Shown: positions 50,220 to 62,743 of the stretch, piece by piece
Layout: each line of letters opens with the position of its first letter
How positions within the stretch are numbered: the first letter of the stretch is position 1
DNA from: Ascaris suum
Taxonomy: Eukaryota; Nematoda; Chromadorea; Rhabditida; Ascarididae
Assembly: GCA_013433145.1 (NCBI GenBank)
Contig: CM024170.1
Coordinates: forward strand, 4,731,459-4,795,458
Direction of reading: 5' to 3'
DNA length: 64,000 nucleotides
Program-made: the position numbers and the translations under genes
Notes under the pieces: generated by a model
Databases searched by the model: none
What the model saw: the letters and a program-made list of their open reading frames with translations, nothing else
What the model was told of the DNA's origin: nothing

Positions 50220-53200
50220 GCGTGAATTGTTGAAAAGGCTCTAGCGGCAGTGAAGCTGTTGTCGCGTTTTTTGCTGATAGTATGTTGTTGCTGTCGGTGG
50301 TTGCTGCCACTTACACTGCAGGCGAATAGCTTTTTTCAATTTGTTGGAGAGGTGAATCTGTCAGCAGTTTTAGTCGAAACAAGTACAGTCGCGACGTTAG
50401 TGCTTAGAAAGCGTCCATTCGGTGGAGAAGGTGTTAGTTGAATAAAACGACCTCTGCATAAGAGGGCTACAAAAATCAGACAAAACTTTTCAAACGAATG
50501 CCTTCCTCTGCCGGAATCTGTGCGTCTTCTCTGTCGTTTTGTTTCGCGTTCGCCTTCTTGAAATGTCTTTGCTTTGTCTTTTCACACGTTTACTCTTCCT
50601 TTCTTCTCCATGAAATTATCTCCACCTAGATAATCGAAGAGCGGGAGATGATTCTTCCCCATGAACGAGGAAAGCCATTTGTTGCCCGTATGGCGTTAAC
50701 AAGGGGATTCCGTTTAGTGGATTAGGTTGGCGGTTGCTTCTGTATGTGCAGGGCTGAGAGGACTAAAATGTACTACTGCAGGAGAGCGCCGAGAGGACAT
50801 TTGCATTTTTGATTATATTTATAAACTTGGCGAACGTTGCCGTAAGTTCTGCTGGTAAAGTATCGGAGTTCTGGTATTTCGAGTAGTGGCGGAAATAAAC
50901 ATTCTAGACGTGACGCCTAGAATAGTGGAATATTTCGACGATCATTCATTTTCCTCATAACCTCTCCTGTAGGGCAGTGGCGTTGCGGCGAAACTGTCGA
51001 TGTTGTTTTAGGATGAAATTGTGGATGGAAGGCTGGTTGGACTAGAAAATGTAAAAATTAACAGGCAGAGGAGAGGTTTCTTGATTGAGGGATACGTAAA
51101 TATTTATTCAATGTGTTGGATAATGTCCGAGTCAATGTTTGTGATTGTTTATTGCGTAGAATAAAATTTGTTTTCGTTTCGATATCCACTATCGCAAAAT
51201 GGGATCTATTATTTGATTAAAGTGAACTTCCCTATGCATATTATGCGATTTAATTTATGCTTTGTGGGATTTATTGAGAAGACAGTACGTCTTGATTTTG
51301 ATTGATCAATATTGGAAATCAAGGACTGTGTCGTATCTAAAACGAAGGGATTTTCCTTTCGAATTTAGCGGCTTTTATACCTTCAAGATTTACTTCATTT
51401 ATTTTGGTGGATGAGGTGAATTTCTGAAAGGAAATTGATTATGTGGGCCACTGCTCGAGACGGGGGATATTGATGTGGATATCGGAGAATGAGTAAGAGA
51501 ATTGCGAAATTCCAGGTGCACAGTCATCATTCACATCAGTCGGATCGTTGGAAAATAAACTTCATCCATTTATGGTTGGCAACGTCGATTATGTAAATAT
51601 TTGCGCGCTTGTTCAAACAAAACGTTGCGTTGTTCTTGTTGGATTGATTGGGGTGGTTGCAAATGAAGAGCACTCTGCGATGAACAGAACTAGGATGATA
51701 TTTCCGGGGGAATAACTTTGATTTGGTTCGCGAACTACTTGCGAAGAAGGACGAATAAAATTCTGAGGAACCATCACGAAATCGAGTCGGGAAGGTGGCT
51801 TTTTTAATATAATATGAGTCACTAGTTGAGAGAATATCTCATAAAAAATACAATGCGATGGATTAACGCATAATCTTTAGTCAGATACTTGAGACCAATG
51901 ACGATTGAGGCGGCGGGCAATGTTTCGCCAAAATGAGAGGCGATGCCACTTCAAAGACTCATCTGACGACACTAATTTCCGTCCCTTTTCCACTCCAACG
52001 TTTTCGAAATAAAAAAGGATATGGGTATGCTTCAAAACTATAGACTTTCGTGCGCTGGTGCGAATGATTCAACAGGAAGTCTTGAATCGATGCATTTGAT
52101 TAGATCTAGCAGCAACTTTGTGGCCCACAGATTGATGCGGCTACTTTGATAGATTGACAGAAGAACCGATAAACGAGAAAGCAGTTGTATAGAAACACGT
52201 GCAACGAATCACTGCCGCATTAGTGATTTGCCAAGTGTTTAATCAATAACGATGTCCCCATAAAAAGGCGGCATCATTGAACCATCTCTTCTCCTGGCTT
52301 GCGTTCATGTTACAGTTTATGAATTATCAAGTGCAGGTACATAATATCCTGGAAAATCTGCAAACAAATCACCGATCTGTCGATGAACTTCACGGCACTC
52401 CAACGAGATCTTCAAATTTTCTCTCGACAATTTGATGCGTGATAGTTCGATATTAATGGAATATTGTTGTCAGATGTGATTCATTCGCTTAAACTAACTG
52501 AATGATTTCAAAAGTATCTCATTATTGCCTGGCGTGTTTTATTATATTTTAATGCTCACTTATTTCGATATCAAATAGCTCGAATGTCGGTGTATTGAGT
52601 TCGCTTCAGTTCTTTACGACAAAATTCTCAACAATTTTTGTAACGTTCTGCTGAGAACATTTTTAGCTTCCCTCACTTTGCTGACTCATCACGTGCTCAT
52701 GATCGTCTATTAATGCACAACGCGTTGGAATTGAATCCAAAATGTAATTCTCTCTCCTTTCATGCCAGTCATGTTTTGAAAATGCTCCCACAGTACGGTC
52801 TTCCTGCTTCAAATCTAAAAATCTTTATTTGCGCTGAAAGGTTTCGATTATCTTGGCGAATCCATATTCTCGATTAAGTAATTGGCTTCTGAGCTTGCCT
52901 CACCAATACGTCGCCATTGCGATAAAAATCGTTCAATTTTTTTTGTTCATAATGTTATCTTCTCTGAATGACTTCATACATAAGGCAAAGGTCGAAGCGG
53001 ATATTATAACGCCAATACGAGCCGTTAAGAGCATCTTTTCTATGCTAGTGCTGTCCTATTTTTCACGTTCTTTGAAATCTGAATGAAAGCACCCTATGAC
53101 GCTATTTCATAGGCTCGTTCAATCGTATGCCTATTTATTTCCACCTCTTCGCAGCATTACCGCCTTCGGATATATTTACCCAAGAAGTTATTACCACCAT

Positions 53201-56200
53201 CGTTCCTTTTTAATGCATTGTTTTGCAAATTGATCCATTTGATTCAAAACATGGTAACAGGAGAGTAGAGCAATTAACTGTATAATTCAGATGTTTTTCA
53301 TAGCGGGAAACTTCTAAAAGCATTAAAGCTAACTTTGCATCTGAAGTAAACACAAACGAGAGCGAACTTTTAAACAAGTAAACAGAGTTTCCATATTGCA
53401 ATGCTGCCGATCGACGCGTCAACAAGACATTCTCAGCTTATTTGTGTTTTTCTTTCGTGCGCGCAACGCAAAACTTGTTTTGCTGCCCCACACTTCCACT
53501 CATATCGTCTCAACAGTTTCATTGCCACAAATCACATCTCTTTCTCGGCATCGAGACGTTGCATTTATTTTTGCGATTTGCATTTTGCGTGACGCCTTCA
53601 TTGCAATAAATGCATTGAATTCTGCATGGCTCATGCAGTTTTCATTGTAGAAAATGACATGAATAATATGGAGATAGGTAGGAGGTATTATTATTCTGAA
53701 CTAATATTGAATTTCATAATGAAAGCAGATGTTGTAATCATAATTTTGCAGTTGTTAATTTGCATTGCACAGATTGAGCTCATCTCTCGTTAAAGAAATT
53801 TAAATAGTGGTCATTTTGATTAGAAATGTTTCTTCAGAGGGAAACCTCCAAAGCACTTAAGCGCAATGCTTGAGGAACAACAAGGTGTATAGCTTAAGAT
53901 TGTCATATAAAATGCATCATACGCTGAGTGCATTTCTATTTTCTTTGTTTAGCGAACATCTAAAATATTCAAAATCCATTGGTATATTTTATGCTCACAA
54001 TGCATAGGGGCATATCTCTATGGATGCTAAGGAAACATTGATTCTCAGTTGCAGATTTTGTATTGCAACCTCATCGTTGGTATTGCTAACCGCAAAATGT
54101 ATTTTTAAAATCTGTCGCTTATGATCGGCATTAATTTCTGTGAAAGCTATTCTCTTTCCTTGGTTTTCATGTCATTAGAACGAACGATAAGAAAAGAAAC
54201 CATTTTGTGATGAGCCGAAAATGAGCAATTAACTAACTGCTAATATTTTATGGAATTATTTATTTATTTATTCATCTTCTTGTGCAATTTTCTGCAATAA
54301 GAAGACGAAAATGAGCAATTAAGTGGAATATATTTGTGCATTTAATTGCTAATTTATTCATCGTGCGCATTCATATGATAATTTATTCAAGTATTCGTTT
54401 ATCCCTAATGCAATGTTTACAGTGGCAAATTGTGTCGCGTTTTTGCGCAACGTTGCAAATTTTTGCAATTACCTTTCTATATGCGTATGTTTAGTCTGTT
54501 GTTTGATGCTTTCAACCCAAATATTGCAAAAGTTTTGTGGAATCTTTACCATGGTATGCCCAGTTTCATTCGGATTTGTACCGATATTTGTAATTTCTGC
54601 GAAAAACATGTGCTATGAAATTTCTGTACACAAGTTTGAATGTTTTGCTCACTAAAAAACAAATTTTTGGATATGGACTTATATAAGCCGGTCTACTTTA
54701 TAGGAAAGCGCCTTATTAGGCGCATTGCCATTGTTTTTGATTGTTTGCAGAAGCAGCGAGTTTCAGGACATTATTTGCAAAAACACTGTACGACAACCGC
54801 TTTAGCGCGCCTCATTTCTCTCCTGCACAGCTTACCTGAAAATGCTTTTGTCACTTGTTGTTCTCGTTAAAATCAAAATGAGAATCAGTTATTATTTTTG
54901 GTTCTATGATCTGAAATAGGTTTGAAATGTCGATACGCCTAACTTCTATAACTATATAAGGTGGAAATCGTTTCATCTCAAGAAGTTTTCCCTCATTTGG
55001 TTGCCATTCTTGATGCTTTTATTTTTATTTATTTATTTATTTTAACGTTCCGAAATGAAGAAACATATAAAAGCGATTGAAGAATTTCAATATTTATCCA
55101 TATTTCATCCTTCAAAATACTGAAAAAAATGAATTGCAGCATTTTTTTTTGCAATCGGTTGATGACTACACAAAATGCTATGGTGTTCCTCTTTTTTGCA
55201 GTACGGCGCAATTCACCGCTCGTTGCGTATTTTCACTTCTTCTTCAAATTTTTGTTTATCTCAGTTGCTTCAAATCAGTGTTTATGTGGACTTCTTTTGT
55301 TTTTTGGCACAATGGAGATTTTCAATTGGCGAAATTTCAGAATTTCTTGCTTACTGCAAATAATTCCCGTTGGATAGTCCTGGAATGAAAAAGTGAAAGC
55401 ATAACGAATATGTAGGCAGTTTGAAGTGTGATCGACAACGCTTATGATATTTATATTACGTTGTTATCAAATGCGATATCAATACTCCACCGCATTTTAT
55501 CTCGACCATTATACCTTTATGCAGCGGGATTCGAATTTCGTTCTACTGACCTCTGTCATCCATCCATGAATCTACTGACTTTTCGTCGTGATATCAGGGA
55601 TCCTTGAAGCCGGAGAGCATAACTGGCTCAGTGAAGTGAACTGGGTACCATGTTTTTCCTCCATACAAAATTTTCATGCGTGCAACAGCCATAAAGCTTC
55701 GGTCGAAATCACCATTGTTTCCCAATGGAACTTCAGCGCTTGAAGTGCAGGAAGGATTCTATATTCAGTAACTTCGTGCACAAGTGCAAGCACCTTCAGC
55801 GTTTAAAATAATCTGATGACTGTTAATGATTGGTTTCTGTTTGATGTTACATTTGGCGCCTGAATTCTCACTGAATAAATCCTCAAAGATTATCTTTAGT
55901 TTACATATGGTAGCCGCAAAAATGCACATTGTTTCACTGATATATGCAAACGTGCAAGGTGTCTCGTTTTACCGATTTTTCCTCAAGCATGATTGTAAGA
56001 AAAAATTTTGCTTTGATGGTTGCCGTAACCTCAGAAGAGGGGAAGAGGAATTTCGAAAAAACCTTTGCTTGATATTTAATGGCAGTTTGATAGCAAATGT
56101 GGTAGCAATTTCATTTCGAATTCGCCTTTTGTTGAACTATGCAAATTAGCCACAAACATCCAATTTGTTGCCTTTTATAACGGAACGACGTTGGAAACAT

Positions 56201-56268
56201 CCCATTAGTATCGTTTCACTGCAACGATAAGAATCACTGAATCAGCAAAAAACTTCAAACCTTCAACA

Positions 56269-56302
56269 CGTTTATAGAATGTTAACGTTTATAGAATGTT
56301 AA
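56269..56302. repeat. 17-base perfect tandem duplication
   Basis: Two adjacent identical copies of CGTTTATAGAATGTTAA in the intergenic region. Confidence 0.9.
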
Positions 56303-56855
56303 CGTGGGCATTGTATGCATTGCGCATGAACATTTTCGCTTCAGTTTTTGATTGGGTACGGCTATGAGCAAAAATTGTGCTTAGACATTGCGTCAAAGTA
56401 GGTGGCATGATGTGCGCTTTTAAATTTCCAATCAGTATAGCACTCGGTTGCCTAATTCATTCAAAGAAGGATGAAACACCTTCAATTTTGATTTTGTGGA
56501 AAGCCGCACTTAAAAATCTTTTTTGTTCGGCACTTTGTCTGCTATGGAGCAAAATTGAACTCAGATTTTATAGGACTTTTATAATGCAGTAACGGATACA
56601 ATGGATAAACGGTTGGATTAGTATTGCAATTAGGATCCTTCTTAGAGGAAAAGCATACTCAGCTCATGTCGCAGCTTCTTTCATTTATGAGACAAAACTA
56701 CCAAGCGGACATTTGCAGTTCGTTGTTTTGAATTGCAATTCGTTGTTTCCAGTTGACTAAATTGTTGACATATTTCAATGTCAATAATACTCTTCATTTT
56801 AAAAATATTTAAGAGTAGTCATTTTTGCTCGGGTAATCACCGAGTATATTCTCCG

Positions 56856-59800
56856 ATGGAACGCTATCGTCTTCTGATATACGGGGCGAGACAAATAGTT
56901 CAAATAACCGATTCGAGCAATGTCGAATACCTTCGTGGTTATCACCAGATGAACAGCATTAAGGTATCAATTCCGATTTTTCGATCCTTCATGGTATCTT
57001 CTCATTCTTAACTTGCCGTAATACCCTCAAATGTAATATCTATCACCATTGCCTTTTTATCTTTATTTTTATTGTTAATTTTTATGGTTTACAATAAATT
57101 GACCTTTTGTGACTTTATACTTATACGTCAGAAACTAATCAGCTCTCATAGTAGAAATAGGGATGGGAGTAGAATAAGATTCAAAATGAAGGATATAGAA
57201 ATTTGTGCTGCAAAAATAATTGAAGGTAATTCATGATGGAATATGTGAGAATAAATTTCAATCATTGGGCATGCAGCACAATAAACCGACTGTGAAGTTC
57301 ATCGGCGTTGACATTTGCTAATGCATTCTATCGATTTTTCGTAATCAAAATTCTACGAGATCGGAAATTCGACAGTGTTAATAACGTTTGCAGGAAAATA
57401 GTTCAATTCCGACCATGCGAATACTGTAATTTCCTGCCTACATAACGGTATTTGCGCTAAAAGATTATAGCAGCTTCCGTAACAGTAACAAACAAAATAA
57501 TAAATAAAGGGATTTTTAATAGAACACCACCTGCCCCATATGCTATGAAAAGATTTGCTTGGATCATTGAAGTTTCAGACTGCAATCTTTTCATACTACT
57601 ATTACATACTGTGATTATTATATTTTTAAATGTTCGACACAATCTTATCAAAAGCTTCCCAAGCGACCGAAAACCATAGTCTTAAGTATTCAAGCTCGGA
57701 AGGTCATTTGCGGCATCCGCATTCCCTCCGCACCCCTGCCAACCTCTTTCAACTGCGATTTTTTCATACTATTGAAGCTTGTAGGCTAATTTATCATAGA
57801 TCTTGCATTCTGCAGGTGCTCGACAGTGATAAATGTGAGCTCGCAGTTTTGGTCGACAATGATGGAAAAATTGCAGAGATCGGTCATAATAGTGAGGTAA
57901 TTCATTGATTTTTTTTTTTCTTAAACATGAGTGTTTCCAGGCGCATTGCTATTGCTGATATGTTGCTGGTATTGAATCTTTCAGAACTCAACTGATCGAT
58001 CGGCAATTATCTGCAAAAAACTTTTGTGATTAATAATTCCTTTTATCTCTCTATATGCGTTGGTGTTTGTTGGACCTTTCTTTCCATATTGGATTTGCAT
58101 TCTACCGTTCAATTTGTTTTTGTTTGCTCTTACAACCGCAATTACATATTTCACAGCATCTTTTCCGACCATCGTGATTTAATTACCAACCCAGCAAGTA
58201 ATTCGCATATTTATTAAGACATCAGGCGGATATCTTTTCACTTATTTACACATCACTTCTGATTGATTCCCACTAGTCAAGAAATAGCGTTCATTAAAAA
58301 AAAAAGTTCACTATTGTTTAATTCTTTCATTGTTTTTAAACGTATCAATCACTCATGCGGTGATATAAATTTTACGTTTTGCCGCTCATCTTCTAAGCAT
58401 TTTCTCGTTTATTTCTTTCCCCTTATCCTGACTTATGCAAATATCTGAATTTAAGTATTTATCAGTAGACATTTAATACACATCTCACCACTCTGAGTTA
58501 TTTTTCTCCAAATTCTGCAGTGTCTATTCTGTTCTGTAGAATAAGCCGTTTTGTCGCTTTTATGAGGATATAATCTAAAATTCTCAAGGTATATGAGCAC
58601 AATGCATTTTTCTTTGAATAGAACCTCAAATATCAATAACTTCATCAATGTAATTTGAAGATCGAAAATCTTTGAAAATGTCCGTAAGTTTTCAAAAATT
58701 GGTTATTGAAAACTTGCCAATTTAATGAGTTCATTGAAGAACTTTTCTTGAAAGGTTGGTTCTTATCTTCCACCTAATTTATTTGATAGACGTTTAATGA
58801 TCAATGTTATTGATAGCGGTATAAAAATAATAGTGGGTCACTCGAAAATATAATAGCATTTAATGATGCTGATTGCTATGAAATCTGCATATAAAGGAAC
58901 GAAGTGTTTACGAAGTGAAAAGCGCATTATACAATTCACTTAAAATCATAGAAAACCGGTTCTATTGCATTGTTTCGTTGAAAGAGTACAGCAATATGCC
59001 AGCAGTTTTAATCGCGCTTATTCTCATCGAGAGAGCAGATTAGTGAACCACAATATGCGCTTTGATATGGGGTCCTGTACAATTGGAAATTGAAAACAAA
59101 ATTCAAGCGTGACTATTCATAGCAAATAATCGAGTGAATAGTTTCTGTCTTATTTATTTTGGAGCAGCAATAATGCCAGTGACATTATTACTACTAATTG
59201 CAATGATAGTAGTAACAGCAGTAATAGTTCTAACTCCAGTAATAATAATGACAGTAAAAATAACAAAAAAACAACAACAGTAATAAAAGCAATGAAACAG
59301 TAATGATAAAATCTTTACTTCGTCCATATTCCTGCAATCGGAAGTCTCCGTTATGACAAACACATATGCCACAAGCATTTCATATTTTGGCGACACTTTA
59401 TCTCGATCGCCCCGATGACATCTGTCGAGGCCACGAGCTTCAATCTTCGAATATTAGTCAACTGCTGCCTAAAGCTTGCCATTTGCGCTACTTCGGAAAA
59501 TCGGGGATTTTTTCTTATGATCTCTTTTGTGGGCGTTCGCTTCTTGGCTTGCATTTTTTTTAAAAAAAGTTCAAGGCTTAACCTGTAATTCATTCAGTAG
59601 ACAAAGTTTTCCCGAGTTCTCCATTTCTTTTTGATGATACATGATTCTTCAAGGTAGGACAAGAATATGAGCTTCCCTCCCTTTAGCATATGCTTATCGT
59701 CGCTGTAAGCCAATTGCAGCCGTCAGCATTTTTCGGGAATAACATTTATCGTTCAAGACCACCCTGAATTCTAAGAGTATGATTTTATAGACGATGAGTT

Positions 59801-62743
59801 ACTCGTTTCTTTATGCAGCTTTTGGCGAAGGCCGACGAAGGTGGATGTGGTTCCCAAATATCGGCAAACGGTGGTGTTCTTTTGCCCGGCTTAGTGGATG
59901 CCCATTCGCATCCTGTGTTCGCCGGTGATCGTGTTCACGAATTTGCTATGAAACTTGCTGGTGCAACTTATATGCAAGTTAGTTTCTATATGTGAACGTC
60001 ATGCTTTCCTTGATTTCTCTATTATTTGTCAAAATTGTGCTGAATTATTGAAAATTTTGCATGATGCATGAGTCCAATCAATCTCATTACTTATTTTAAA
60101 TCGCGTATCGTTATGAGTATTTCAGTCATCCAAATTTTATCGATTAGTCATATAGCTTTCCAATGAACTCTTTTGCAGTTAATAAAATTCAAGAAAAATT
60201 TTCCATGTGGTCTGTGAAAAGGGCGACGCGAAATGCATAGATTTTTTGATGAGTGAAAAAGACGAATTTCATTGATAAGTAAAGAAGTTATCATACAACT
60301 TGGATTTTATTATTTCGTTAAATACGAGGATAATAAATGATTTCAATCGAAAAATATTTATGCAGAGCTAATTCGAAATGAAATTTATGGAATGATCTAT
60401 CAATTAGAGCAACTTCACTTTCGAGTAATTTTTCATGGTATTGGCGATATTGACGAAGAATGTGACAGTGATTCGGTGGTTTCATTTTATCGATTCTTTT
60501 TTGAGGTACAAGAAGCCGGTGGAGGTATTTTATTTACGATGGAGAAAACACGAGCCGCCTCCGATGATGAACTCTTGCATGGATTCGAGAATGTTGCGTT
60601 GGAAATGCTCAAAAGTGGTACAACAACTTTAGAAGCAAAAAGCGGATACGGTGATTATCGTTTTGAAGTTTGAAGAAATATTTTTGGCATTGCATTATTG
60701 GTGAAGTTCGCTGGTTTTCGAACGTATTGCCCTTATGATCTAAATGCAATTTCCTTCAGCATTATTCTTTATACGTTTATTATACGCTGTCTATGCAAAC
60801 TTCCGAAGACCTGTAAGCGAATAATTATACAATAGAGGCTTCATAGTTTAGGCATATATTTATGGTGTTTATCTATATTTTTCAGATCTAAGTTATGGTG
60901 TTTGCACGCTCAAGTAAATATACCGAGCGTTTGCAAAGGAATTTGGAGGCCGGCTGGAGTAGCGTCCTACAAATTAAACGAAGGTTTTTGTAACGTTGAG
61001 CACGAACACATTTGATGATGATGCAGCGATCATGAACGCTTAATGAAAAGGCAAGGATCATGAATGAGGGCTAAGTCATCGTTAGCGGGAGTATTACTGC
61101 TGACTATTCACGCGATAATAGTGGCGTTCATTTTATACCCACTGGAGTTGCGGCTGTGATCCTACAGACAGTACTGAGATATATTGCAAAAAGAGGTGCT
61201 CATCACATTTTGCAGAGAATGTTGGTGTTCGAAAGAGAGCATTCATCTACTTTTACACATATACACTTTCCGCAATATAAATTTCTCATTTATCTCATAT
61301 ATATTTTGCATCGCAGCTATCAAATTCTGGAACCTGAAAACGAATAGTTGTTTATGTTGTTTACCTTAATATCCGTTCTACTTTACTTCCTTCTATTAAT
61401 TATGTATTAATGAAGATCATTTTTCATGTACGAGGGTGTCGGATTAGCTCTACTTCCCTATGGGAAGCAGTTTCAATTGAATTGAATTAAATTGAATTTC
61501 TTCGTTTACTGTGATAGGCTGTTGCCTTTGTGCTCCACACAAACATGAATATGACAGAGCACAGATATTTGAGCTGCTCTTGTATCACTAGTGATACCCG
61601 AACTTTACTAAAGAGGAATCGTGTTTCAGCACGCTGCGTTTATATAAAACCACACTCTTTTTAGAGCATTCACAAATTTTGTTCATATATTACGGTTGCC
61701 ACTAAAAGTGGTACAGCTCTTATACGAGGAACTTACTAATAATGTTGTGACTTTAATCGGCAAGATTTCAGATTTTTTCATGCAGAGTTGCATTATCGTC
61801 TGCCCATAGAATTTCCACTAGATGCGTCGAAAATGTTTAGTGTTCCTTCTCAATCTGGCAATAATTAACATAGTACCATCTGTGAAAATTGTATGTTGAT
61901 GAAATGGACCGGGACAGGGATGGCTTTATAAATCTTCTCTTTTCAATCCTTTGTTTTAGGACTTGACACGGAATCGGAGATGAAAATGCTGGGAGTTATT
62001 GACATGGCTGCCGATTATCTACCACTTGAGGTATCGGGTACGTTCTGTGGAGGTCATGCTATTCCAAAGGGAAGCACTGAGGAACGGCAAACAAAGATGA
62101 TAATCGATGAGATGATTCCTGCAATCGTGGCCGAGAAGAACGACGGACGTTTCGCCTCAATAGAGAATATCGATGTATTCTGCGAGAAGGGCAATTTTGA
62201 AGTCGAATCGAGGTGACTGAAAAAATTCGTAATAAACCACTGCACAAACTTGAATGAAACTAGTAACTCTGCTGCTTAAAAATTTTTTGAACAGCATCTT
62301 TCTCTCACGAGGCAGAACTATCGCCGCCCAGTATGACATAAAGACGATGCAGACGAGCCTACACCATGAGCCCCTACGATTCCCCAGCATCCTTTGGTCG
62401 ATTTTCGCAGAGGTAATCCTTGCTAAAGTCAAAGCTGTGATGCGACCAGTCAAGAAAAGATAGCCCCAAAGTGCTAATAAAAGCAGTAGTTGAAAATAGA
62501 AATGGTTGTATTGGGTCTGAATTTTTTGGCAGAGATGTTTAATTTCAGAAAAAGATTGAATAGGACTATGATAGTAGCAGACTGTGAAAGAATGAATAGC
62601 TCTAACAGCAGTTTTGCGATGTAATGCAGGAAGGTTGCAGCAAACGCATCCTGGAAGCGGGTAAGAAAGCAGGTCTATCCGTCAACTTCCACGCCGAAGA
62701 GCTAAACCGAACTGGTGGTGCGGAAATGGGAGCTGCGATAAAG
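56856..62743 (+). CDS. amdhd1: imidazolonepropionase (HutI/AMDHD1), 5' part, runs off window
   Basis: Six exons: 56856-56963, 57816-57896, 59819-59977, 60506-60650, 61960-62212 and 62641-62743. They give 283 residues in continuous phase. The enzyme hydrolyses 4-imidazolone-5-propionate to formiminoglutamate in histidine breakdown. Family landmarks are LLPGLVDAHSHPVFAGDR (HxH metal ligands), HEFAMKLAGATYM, EAGGGI.FT, a SGTTTLEAKSGYG block, CGGHAIPKG (a His of the active site), ENIDVFCEKG and NFHAEEL (a metal His). The remaining third, normally including the catalytic Asp (GSDFNPN in homologues), is not seen before 64000, so the gene continues to the right after an intron of at least 1.25 kb. 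Exon 4 uses a TTTTTTGAG acceptor, which is unusual. Exon 6 must start after the second of two nearby AGs (62640, not 62629) to keep the frame. The ATG at 56856 fits the family's N-terminus, but no clear trans-splice site was seen. Confidence 0.92.
59158..59330. repeat. diverged dispersed repeat, trinucleotide-rich, copy 2
   Basis: In imidazolonepropionase intron 2 (57897-59818). It shares ATGACAGTAAAAATAACAAA with the copy near 48735. A similar flank follows to about 59420, with CAAGCATT and CTTTATCTCG in the same order in both copies. Confidence 0.6.

Larger units (their letters stand above)
49697..56855. other. intergenic region between STT3 and imidazolonepropionase
   Basis: Seven kb without a recognisable gene. 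The first part (to about 51.9 kb) is T/G-rich on the plus strand and may include the STT3 3' UTR. From about 53.2 to 56.6 kb it is rich in short phased A and T runs. Several 60-100 codon frames (for example 54413-54655 and 55077-55388) look like products of that composition rather than genes. Confidence 0.45.
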
